NCBI GenBank assembly: GCA_011523445.1
Contig: WTGT01000099.1
Coordinates: 1-6,383 of the forward strand
DNA: 6,383 nt
Direction: 5' to 3'
Source: Paracoccaceae bacterium
GTDB lineage: Bacteria > Pseudomonadota > Alphaproteobacteria > Rhodobacterales > Rhodobacteraceae
Translations under genes and position numbers: made by a program
Notes under the pieces: model-generated
Seen by the model: only the letters and a program-made list of their open reading frames with translations
The model's database searches: none
Told to the model about the DNA's origin: nothing
In this document: one piece after another, positions 1 through 5,758 of the stretch
Layout of the letters: every line of letters starts with the position of its first letter
How positions within the stretch are numbered: position 1 is the first letter of the stretch

Positions 1-19
1 TAGCAGTATATAACTACTA
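1..19. promoter_or_regulatory. Imperfect 19-bp dyad in the leader of the amine operon
   Basis: The first 19 bases form a dyad: TAG and AGT (1-3, 5-7) mirror ACT and CTA (13-15, 17-19) around an ATATA centre, with one mismatched pair (4/16). It lies about 75 bases upstream of the first start codon. It could be a regulator operator or the end of an upstream hairpin, but short AT-rich dyads also occur by chance. The window begins here, so the left side cannot be judged. Confidence 0.2.
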
Positions 20-64
20 TCAATTGAAATATTTTAGTATGTAGGGTTTTTGCATTTGGACATG

Positions 65-74
65 AATTCGAATT
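65..74. promoter_or_regulatory. Perfect 10-bp palindrome AATTCGAATT upstream of the first gene
   Basis: AATTCGAATT is a perfect palindrome ending 18 bases before the ATG at 93. Its position between a likely promoter area and the ribosome binding site would suit an operator. I could not find a convincing -35/-10 pair in 1-92. The best spaced candidate (TTGCAT near 50-55 and TTAAAT at 73-78, 17 bases apart) is a poor match and would place the transcript start inside the ribosome binding site. Confidence 0.15.
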
Positions 75-82
75 AAATCGAC

Positions 83-87
83 GAGGA
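83..87 (+). promoter_or_regulatory. Ribosome binding site of the DMGDH-like gene
   Basis: GAGGA at 83-87 is a clear Shine-Dalgarno match, about 5-6 bases before the ATG at 93. It supports that start over the TTG at 89, which opens an unrelated frame. Confidence 0.7.
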
Positions 88-92
88 TTTGA

Positions 93-2504
93 ATGAAATC
101 ACATTACAGGGTTGTTGTCATTGGTGGAGGTGTAGTTGGCTGTTCGGTCCTCTACCATCTAGCAAAGTTCGGTTGGAAAGATGTTGCCCTTTTGGAAAGA
201 TCGGTACTTGCGGCCGGCTCAAGTTGGCATGCTGCCGGTGGATTTCATGCCTTGAATGCAGATCCGAACATTGCATCCCTGCAAGCCTATACTATCGATC
301 TCCTTTCAGAAATCGAAAGGGAATCCGGACAATCGGTCGGTATGCACATGACTGGCGGGTTGACATTGGCTGGAACCCAAGACAGGTGGGAATGGTTACA
401 AAGCGCATACAGGATATTCCAAACCATGGGAATCGAGGATGTGAGATTGGTAACTCCCGATGAGGCAGTCTCACTTTGTCCCATAATGTCGGGCGAGGGT
501 ATTTTGGGTGGTCTTTGGGCTGACCGCGAAGGATACATTGATACGACAGGAACAGTCCAGGCCTATGCCAAGGCAGCAAAATTGCACGGTGCCGAAGTAA
601 TTGAAGGTAATAGAGTTCTGGAGTTGAACCCTGTTTCGGAAGGATGGCAGGTCGTTACAGAAAAGGGGACCATAACCTGTGAACATGTTGTCAATGCCGC
701 AGGATTATGGGCCAAGCAAGTTGGTAGAATGGCAGGAATAGAACTTCCTGTTTCTCCTTTGGCACATCATTATCTGCTTACCGAAACCATTCCTGAAGTT
801 GCAGCATTGGACAAGGAATTACCACTGGTGGTTGACCTGGAAGGTTTTACCTATATGCGACAGGACCAAAACGGAATGCTTCTCGGTATTTACGAAATCA
901 ACCATGAGCACTGGATGATGGACGGTGCACCGTGGGATTACGGTATGGAACTCCTGGAAGAAGACCTGGATCGTATAGAACACGAGTTGGAATTGGGCTT
1001 TAATCGATACCCTGTTTTACAAAATGCCGGTGTAAAAAACTGGGTTTGTGGAGCATTCACCTTCTCCCCAGATGGTAATCCGTTGGTGGGTCCCATACGA
1101 GGGGTCAGGGGCTATTGGAGTGCTTGTGCCGTGATGGCTGGCTTCCTGCAGGGAGGGGGAGTTGGTAAATCCCTTGCGGAATGGATAATTCATGGTGAAC
1201 CAGAAGCAGATGTTTTCGGCATGGATATTGCCAGATATGGCAAATATGCAGAAAACAGGGAGTATATAAAGCAAACGACAGGACAATTTTATACCCGCCG
1301 ATTTGTCATGACCTATCCCAACGAACAACTATCGGCAGGTCGACCACTCACCAAGACACCCTCCTATAGCGGAATGACAGAAGCTGGGGCCCGATGGGGA
1401 GTAAGTTATGGGCTTGAAATTCCCCTCTACTTTGCCCCTGGAGATTTTGAGGAACAACCCACATTAAAGAGATCAAACGCCTATCCAATCATCGAGAAGG
1501 AATGTCATGCCGTTCGTACCAATGCGGGATTGTTGGATATCAGCGGTTTTTCCAAGTTTGAAGTAACCGGAGCAAATGCTGAACAATGGCTTGATAGGAT
1601 GATGGCTTCAAAATTACCTTCACCCGGACGTATCAAACTTGCACCGATGCTTTCACCGGAAGGTAAATTGAAGGGGGATCTGACACTGTTCAACTGGGGA
1701 GATGGAACCTGGTGGATAATGGGAAGTTATTATCTTCGTGCCTGGCATATGAGATGGTTTGACAACTACCTCACCAATGGTGTTTCCATCAGGGATATCT
1801 CTGATGAAATTCTGGGATTTTCCGTTTCAGGTCCCAACGCCAGAAAAATTGTCCAAAAAATTACCAACAGTGACTTGTCCAATCAATCATTCCCGTTCAT
1901 GTCCTGCCACGAAATGGATATGGGATTGATCAGGGCCAAGGTAGCCCGCATATCTGTTGCGGGTGAGTTGGGTTTCGAAATCAACTGCCCGGTTGCCTCA
2001 CACGAAACCTTGCGAAATACCTTGCTTGAAGCAGGAAAACCTGAAGGTATGATGGAATATGGCTATAATGCACTCCTTTCCCTGAGGCTTGAGAAAAGTT
2101 TTGGGATTTGGAGTACCGAATTTACCCAAGCTTACACTCCCGGCATGACTGGCATGGACCGATGGATTGATTGGAGCAAACCTGAATTTGTAGGACGTGG
2201 CAAGGCACTTGAGGAAAAAAATGCCCAATCACCGTCAATGGTCCTGGTTACCTTGGAGATTGATGCATTGGATGCAGATGCAAGCGGATATGAACCTATT
2301 TGGAAGGACAATAAAAGAGTAGGATTTGTAACTTCCGGAGGGTATGGACATACAGTCAAAAAATCTTTGGCCATGGCATTGGTGGAACCTGAATTCTCCA
2401 CTCCTGGAACAAAACTTGCTGTACATATCGTTGGGGTTGAACGACCAGCCAAGGTTATCCCCGCATCACCATATGATCCATCGGGAAAAGCAATGAGGGC
2501 TTAA
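93..2504 (+). CDS. Dimethylglycine/sarcosine dehydrogenase-like flavoprotein (DAO + FAO_M + GCV_T)
   Basis: This 803-residue protein has the full layout of the dimethylglycine/sarcosine dehydrogenase family, which oxidises N-methyl groups and passes the one-carbon unit to tetrahydrofolate. The N-terminal FAD-binding DAO domain spans about residues 5-370, with the dinucleotide motif VIGGGVVG at 9-16. The GSSWHAAG motif at 42-49 contains His46, which by family comparison is the histidine that binds FAD covalently in mitochondrial DMGDH. A short FAO_M bridge follows at about 370-430. A GCV_T aminomethyltransferase-like folate domain covers about 455-690 (GELGFEI near 626-632), and a GCV_T_C domain about 695-800. 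No signal peptide or membrane segment is seen, so it should be cytoplasmic. Length is normal for the family. The start has a good GAGGA site. Its TAA directly abuts the next ATG, implying co-transcription. The substrate could be dimethylglycine, sarcosine or another N-methyl amine; sequence alone does not decide. Confidence 0.9.
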   Translation: MKSHYRVVVIGGGVVGCSVLYHLAKFGWKDVALLERSVLAAGSSWHAAGGFHALNADPNIASLQAYTIDLLSEIERESGQSVGMHMTGGLTLAGTQDRWEWLQSAYRIFQTMGIEDVRLVTPDEAVSLCPIMSGEGILGGLWADREGYIDTTGTVQAYAKAAKLHGAEVIEGNRVLELNPVSEGWQVVTEKGTITCEHVVNAAGLWAKQVGRMAGIELPVSPLAHHYLLTETIPEVAALDKELPLVVDLEGFTYMRQDQNGMLLGIYEINHEHWMMDGAPWDYGMELLEEDLDRIEHELELGFNRYPVLQNAGVKNWVCGAFTFSPDGNPLVGPIRGVRGYWSACAVMAGFLQGGGVGKSLAEWIIHGEPEADVFGMDIARYGKYAENREYIKQTTGQFYTRRFVMTYPNEQLSAGRPLTKTPSYSGMTEAGARWGVSYGLEIPLYFAPGDFEEQPTLKRSNAYPIIEKECHAVRTNAGLLDISGFSKFEVTGANAEQWLDRMMASKLPSPGRIKLAPMLSPEGKLKGDLTLFNWGDGTWWIMGSYYLRAWHMRWFDNYLTNGVSIRDISDEILGFSVSGPNARKIVQKITNSDLSNQSFPFMSCHEMDMGLIRAKVARISVAGELGFEINCPVASHETLRNTLLEAGKPEGMMEYGYNALLSLRLEKSFGIWSTEFTQAYTPGMTGMDRWIDWSKPEFVGRGKALEEKNAQSPSMVLVTLEIDALDADASGYEPIWKDNKRVGFVTSGGYGHTVKKSLAMALVEPEFSTPGTKLAVHIVGVERPAKVIPASPYDPSGKAMRA
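2495..2499 (+). promoter_or_regulatory. Ribosome binding site of the MttB-family gene, inside the upstream gene
   Basis: GAGGG at 2495-2499 lies in the last codons of the DMGDH-like gene, 5 bases before the ATG at 2505. With the TAA and ATG directly abutting, it supports this start and suggests coupled translation. Confidence 0.6.
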
Positions 2505-3125
2505 ATGGCAAGAAGGGCATCAACCCGTAAGAGACGGCCACGAAATCCCACTCTGGGAGGGGGACCGAGAACCCCCAACTATCGGAAACTAATCAATCCT
2601 TTCCCCCCTGTCAGTGTATTTTCGGAAGATCGCATAGAAGATATCCACAACAATGCCTTTGTGGTACTTGAGGAGATGGGTATAAGGGTTCTCCTGCCGG
2701 AAGCAAGGAAAATATTCAGGCAGGGTGGGGCCCTGGTTGATGAAGACACCGGAATGGTAAGGATCGGTCGGGAAATCATTGCCGAGGCTCTCAAAACAGC
2801 CCCGCCGGAATTCACGTTGAGGGCAGGAAACCGCGAAAGGGATCTCGAAATGAAACTCGGGGCATTGACTTTCCTGCCTGGTGCTGGAGCACCTCATGCC
2901 ACTGACCTGAAAAGGGGACGCAGACCTTCAAGCCTGTCCGATTACCGGGAATTGGTAATGTTGACCCAATATTTTGATGCCCTTCATATGGTCAATCCCC
3001 TCGTTGAGGCCCAGGATATTCCCCAATCTGAGGCATTACAGTGTTATCGAAACCCAGTTGACCCTTTCCGACAAGTTTCCAAGTGCCTACTCGCGTGGTT
3101 CTCCCCAAACCTTGGACACATTTGA
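2505..3125 (+). CDS. MttB-family methyltransferase, N-terminal fragment as read without a frame change
   Basis: This 206-codon frame starts with a basic stretch (ARRASTRKRRPR) common at the start of proteobacterial MttB homologues. It continues with recognisable family sequence (LINPFPPVSVFSEDRIEDIH, then VLEEMGIRVL) to about residue 173 (VEAQDIP). The last 33 residues, after 3024, are out-of-frame translation of downstream codons and resemble nothing. The TGA at 3123-3125 is therefore a consequence of the shift, and the fragment alone would lack most of the TIM-barrel core. Confidence 0.6.
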   Translation: MARRASTRKRRPRNPTLGGGPRTPNYRKLINPFPPVSVFSEDRIEDIHNNAFVVLEEMGIRVLLPEARKIFRQGGALVDEDTGMVRIGREIIAEALKTAPPEFTLRAGNRERDLEMKLGALTFLPGAGAPHATDLKRGRRPSSLSDYRELVMLTQYFDALHMVNPLVEAQDIPQSEALQCYRNPVDPFRQVSKCLLAWFSPNLGHI

Positions 3126-4041
3126 AATTCTCAAGAATTTCAGAGGGCTTTCCGACGATGAGTTTCAGGCTGAACCCTGGTGTTACACCATCATCAACAC
3201 CAATTCGCCCCGAGTCCTTGACATTCCTATGGCACAGGGAATCATTGATTTTTCGCGCCATGGTCAAATGACTGTTGTTACACCCTTTTGCATGATGGGT
3301 GCGATGGCTCCAGCCTCTGTTGCCGGTGCCCTGATCCTCAGCCATGCCGAATGTCTGGCAGGATTGGCTCTGGCCCAGATCAACAACCCGGGGGCACCCG
3401 TTTGCTATGGTGCCTTTGCCTCCAATGTGGATATGAAGTCTGGAGCACCTGCCTTCGGTACTCCCGAACAATTTCAGGCAAATCTCGGTTCCGGGCAGTT
3501 GGCGAGGAAAGTCGGTCTTCCCTGGCGATGTGCTGCAGGTTCCTCGGCCAATATAAATGATGCTCAGGCAGCCAATGAAACCCAAATGGGTCTATGGAGC
3601 TGCATTATGGCAGGGTCTACCATGCTCGTTCATTCTGCTGGCTGGATTGAAGGTGGACTGACCGTGTCATTTGAAAAACTCATTACCGATATGGAAGTTG
3701 TCCAAATCATTGCCGAACTTTGTGCACCGACACCTCAATCTGAGGATGATCTGGCCATGAGAGCTTTGTGGGAAGTTGATCCCGGCGGACACTTTTTTGG
3801 CTGTCAACATACAATGGACAGATACCAATCAGCATTTTATGATCCCTTGATCGCCGATTGGTCAAACTTTGGAACCTGGACCGAAAATGGGGAACAGGAT
3901 GCCAGCCAAAGGGCCTTGACAAAATGGCAGGATATAATTGCCGATTTTGAACCACCCAAAATCAATGAGGATCAAAAAGCCGAAATGGAGGAGTTCATTG
4001 CCAAGCGAACGGCAGAGGGAGGAGCCTTTCCTGTTAGCTGA
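2974..4041 (+). CDS. MttB-family methyltransferase, C-terminal fragment in the +1 frame
   Basis: This open frame carries the conserved core and C-terminus of the family from about 3025 onward. Visible blocks are NTNSPRVLDIPMAQGI, MKSGAPAFGTPE, DAQAANETQM, then HSAGWIEGGLT, and near the end PGGHFFG followed by DWSNFGTW. The first 17 codons (2974-3024) overlap the N-terminal fragment and are not family-like, so the ATG at 2974 is not a believable start and has no Shine-Dalgarno site. Independent expression of this half is unlikely; it belongs with the frame upstream. It ends at TGA 4039-4041, 7 bases before soxB. Confidence 0.6.
   Translation: MMPFIWSIPSLRPRIFPNLRHYSVIETQLTLSDKFPSAYSRGSPQTLDTFEILKNFRGLSDDEFQAEPWCYTIINTNSPRVLDIPMAQGIIDFSRHGQMTVVTPFCMMGAMAPASVAGALILSHAECLAGLALAQINNPGAPVCYGAFASNVDMKSGAPAFGTPEQFQANLGSGQLARKVGLPWRCAAGSSANINDAQAANETQMGLWSCIMAGSTMLVHSAGWIEGGLTVSFEKLITDMEVVQIIAELCAPTPQSEDDLAMRALWEVDPGGHFFGCQHTMDRYQSAFYDPLIADWSNFGTWTENGEQDASQRALTKWQDIIADFEPPKINEDQKAEMEEFIAKRTAEGGAFPVS
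3021..3024 (+). other. Frameshift site: CCCC run joining the two halves of the MttB-family gene
   Basis: Upstream of this run the coding frame is GAT ATT CCC (DIP). Downstream it is AAT CTG AGG CAT TAC (NLRHY), offset by one base. Dropping one C restores a continuous 511-residue protein; a two-base loss at the same place would also explain it and leave one more residue. CCC at 3021-3023 and again at 3022-3024 means a proline tRNA could re-pair perfectly after a +1 slip. Confidence 0.75.
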
Positions 4042-4048
4042 AAATTAA

Positions 4049-5299
4049 ATGAAAAATTATCATATTGGTTCCCTGATTACCCAGGGTCTGAAAAAGAAAC
4101 CCTCCTGGAAGCCTGCATGGAGAAAAGCCAAGGCCAAACCCACCTATGATGTGATTATCATTGGGGGCGGCGGACATGGTCTGGCAACCGCATATTATCT
4201 TGCCAAAAATCACGGTATAAAGAATGTGGCAATACTTGAAAAGGGCCCGATTGGTCTTGGCAATACCGGCAGAAATACCACAACCATAAGGTCCAACTAC
4301 TTCTATCCAGAATCCGTAGCCCTCTATGATCTATCACTGAGGCTTTACGAAAACCTCTCCAAGGAACTCAACTTTAATATAATGTTCAGCCAACGGGGTA
4401 TGATAATGGTAGCTCATACCCCCACTCAAATGGAGATTTGCAATCGCATAGCCAACGCAATGGTGATCAATGGGGTGGATGGTGAATTGCTTTCAGCCCG
4501 TCAGGTAATGGACAAAATTCCACTGTGGAACAAAAAGAAGGATGCAAGATACAAATGCCATGGTGGAATCATGCAAAACAGGGGTGGTGTTGCCAGACAT
4601 GATGCCGTAGCCTGGGGATATGCAAGAGCAGCAGATGGATTTGGTGTTGACATCATTGAAAACTGCATGGTTGAAGATTTTCTACTTGAGGCTGGCCGGG
4701 TTAAGGGAGTAATCACCTCAAAAGGAGAAATAAGGGCTGATCGAATTGGAATTGCTGCCGCGGGTGGAACACCATATCTTGTTGCAAAACTTGGCCAGAA
4801 CCTGCCCATTCTAGATTATGCCCTACAGGCATTTGTAACCGAACCAATCAAGCCCTGTCTGGATGTAGTTGTACTTTCCTTGGGTACCGGAACATATGTC
4901 CTGCAATCCGATAAAGGTGAAATTGTCTTTGGCGGTGGCCTTGACAGGATACCTACCCATACCCAAAGGGGCAATTTACCAGCTCAGGAAACAGTTGTAT
5001 CAGGCCTATTGGAAATGTTTCCCTCCTTTGGTCAATTGAAATTGTTACGGCAATGGGCGGGTGTGGTCGATGTCGTGCCAGACAGTTCACCCTTGATTGG
5101 CCCCATTGATACACCAGGTGTGTATATCAATTGTGGATGGGGAACAGGTGGTTTCAAGGCCATCCCGGCAGGTGGTTGGTTACTTGCTCATTTAATTGCC
5201 AAGGGCGAACATCACTTTATCAGTGAACCCTTTGACCTTAACCGGTTTAATACCGGAAGGTTAATTGATGAAGCCACCGGATCAGGAATTGCACATTAG
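4049..5299 (+). CDS. soxB: Sarcosine oxidase beta subunit (SoxB)
   Basis: The 416-residue product matches the beta subunit of heterotetrameric sarcosine oxidase, which oxidises sarcosine to glycine, passing the methyl carbon to folate and electrons to oxygen. The FAD-binding motif is IIGGGGHG at 37-44. The family block LEKGPIGLGNTGRNTT covers about 63-78. ARHDAVAWGYAR (182-193) contains His184, which by length offset corresponds to the histidine (about 173 in the corynebacterial enzyme) that binds FMN covalently. The C-terminal NCGWGTGGFKAIP (361-373) is a hallmark. Length is normal and no signal peptide is seen. The start is fixed by an in-frame TAA directly upstream (4046-4048). No Shine-Dalgarno site precedes it at normal spacing, so translation may rely on coupling to the MttB-family gene ending 7 bases earlier. 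In known enzymes SoxB works with SoxA, SoxG and SoxD; only SoxD is here. Confidence 0.93.
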   Translation: MKNYHIGSLITQGLKKKPSWKPAWRKAKAKPTYDVIIIGGGGHGLATAYYLAKNHGIKNVAILEKGPIGLGNTGRNTTTIRSNYFYPESVALYDLSLRLYENLSKELNFNIMFSQRGMIMVAHTPTQMEICNRIANAMVINGVDGELLSARQVMDKIPLWNKKKDARYKCHGGIMQNRGGVARHDAVAWGYARAADGFGVDIIENCMVEDFLLEAGRVKGVITSKGEIRADRIGIAAAGGTPYLVAKLGQNLPILDYALQAFVTEPIKPCLDVVVLSLGTGTYVLQSDKGEIVFGGGLDRIPTHTQRGNLPAQETVVSGLLEMFPSFGQLKLLRQWAGVVDVVPDSSPLIGPIDTPGVYINCGWGTGGFKAIPAGGWLLAHLIAKGEHHFISEPFDLNRFNTGRLIDEATGSGIAH

Positions 5300-5302
5300 G
5301 AA
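5298..5302 (+). promoter_or_regulatory. Ribosome binding site of soxD overlapping the soxB stop
   Basis: AGGAA at 5298-5302 overlaps the TAG stop of soxB (5297-5299) and sits about 5 bases before the ATG at 5308. It fixes the soxD start and indicates close coupling with soxB. Confidence 0.6.
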
Positions 5303-5307
5303 TCCTT

Positions 5308-5586
5308 ATGCAGATATTTGAATGCCCTTTTTGTGGAAAGCGGAACGAAACAGAGTTTCATTTCCTCACCGAGGCCGGGAAAGAACGTCCAGAACCAGCT
5401 GAAGAGATTTCAGACTCTCGTTGGGCCGAATACCTTTATCTCCACAAGTCACCTCGTGGTAAAACCAGCGAGATCTGGGTTCACATACCCTGTGGTGAGT
5501 TTTTCATACTCCAAAGGGATACTGTTACAAGAGAAGTATTCAGGAGTATCTCACTTCAAGATTATTATGTCAAAGAAGATGATTAA
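5308..5586 (+). CDS. soxD: Sarcosine oxidase delta subunit (SoxD)
   Basis: This 92-residue protein matches the small zinc-binding delta subunit of heterotetrameric sarcosine oxidase. The N-terminal CPFC pair (Cys6, Cys9) and the later WVHIPCGEFF block (His59, Cys62) correspond to the Cys/Cys/His/Cys zinc ligands of the family. The RDTVT motif (70-74) is also typical, as is the WAEYLYL segment (39-45). The His-Cys spacing looks one residue shorter than the usual H-x3-C. Position directly after soxB is the normal order. SoxD normally packs against the alpha subunit SoxA, yet no soxA follows. The C-terminal tail (YYVKEDD) is acidic. Identity is well supported. Whether it is still functional without a local SoxA, or acts with an unlinked SoxA, cannot be told from this window. 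Confidence 0.88.
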   Translation: MQIFECPFCGKRNETEFHFLTEAGKERPEPAEEISDSRWAEYLYLHKSPRGKTSEIWVHIPCGEFFILQRDTVTREVFRSISLQDYYVKEDD

Positions 5587-5661
5587 ACCAACCAAACTAT
5601 TCTGTACTTATCTACAAGATAATCGGCTGTTCAAAAGACCATTACCTGAGTGCGATACACC

Positions 5662-5725
5662 CGCGAAATGAATTAAACAAGATTTTTTTTCCCAAAGTTT
5701 ACATACTAATTCGCGAAATAATTTA
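5662..5725. repeat. Imperfect 14-base direct repeat in the gap between soxD and the HipA-like gene
   Basis: CGCGAAATGAATTA (5662-5675) and CGCGAAATAATTTA (5712-5725) share the first 8 bases and much of the rest, with starts exactly 50 bases apart. The second copy overlaps the palindrome TTCGCGAA (5710-5717). It could be a paired regulator site or chance in AT-rich DNA. Confidence 0.25.
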
Positions 5726-5730
5726 TAACT

Positions 5731-5757
5731 GGATTCACTCCTTCTTCGAATGAAACC
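5731..5757 (-). terminator. Weak hairpin just after the HipA-like gene, possible terminator
   Basis: Read on the - strand, two GG/CC pairs, a mismatch, then TTCATTC and GAGTGAA (one T-G wobble) enclose a 7-base GAAGAAG loop, starting 1 base after the stop codon of the HipA-like gene. On the + strand the wobble becomes a C-A mismatch, so the hairpin fits - strand transcripts better. No T-run follows it on that strand, which weakens the case. The T8 tract at 5683-5690 could instead end + strand transcripts from soxD, but no GC-rich stem precedes it. Confidence 0.25.
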
Positions 5758-5758
5758 C

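Larger units (their letters stand above)
2505..4041 (+). pseudogene. Trimethylamine methyltransferase (MttB) family gene, split by one frameshift
   Basis: Read with one frame change at the CCCC run 3021-3024, this span encodes about 511 residues, the usual length of proteobacterial MttB-family (COG5598) proteins. Characterised members transfer a methyl group from trimethylamine (MttB) or glycine betaine (MtgB) to a corrinoid protein. The first 173 codons are in one frame and the last 338 in the next. Both halves carry family-like sequence right up to the junction (DIP, then NLRHY...TLSDK), and neither has another stop. There is no in-frame TAG in the body, so this is a non-pyrrolysine member and probably not a trimethylamine enzyme. 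No corrinoid protein or reactivase gene is in the window. The shift may be a sequencing error, a recent mutation or, less likely, programmed +1 frameshifting, so 'pseudogene' is provisional. Family assignment is firm; the substrate is unknown. Confidence 0.8.

Noticed and set aside
2992..3585. A 197-codon open frame on the - strand across the MttB-family gene
   Set aside because: It is opposite well-conserved MttB-family coding sequence, has no recognisable domain and no supporting ribosome binding site.
3025..4041. Possible pyrrolysine (amber) codon inside the MttB-family gene
   Set aside because: No in-frame TAG occurs in the +1 frame; the only interruption in the gene is the frame change, and the stop is TGA.
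5579..5671. A 30-codon + strand frame overlapping the end of soxD by 8 bases, where soxA would be expected to start
   Set aside because: The overlap looks like operon coupling, but the peptide (MIKPTKLFCTYL...) has none of the SoxA N-terminal features (GG.IDR.., F.FDG, GDTLASALLANG) and stops after 30 codons. I do not call it a gene or a soxA remnant.
5318..5671. A 117-codon frame overlapping soxD
   Set aside because: It is an out-of-frame shadow of soxD, which has clear family motifs and its own ribosome binding site.
5683..5690. T8 tract as an intrinsic terminator for the sox operon
   Set aside because: No stable GC-rich stem precedes it; the best nearby pairing is 3 bp.
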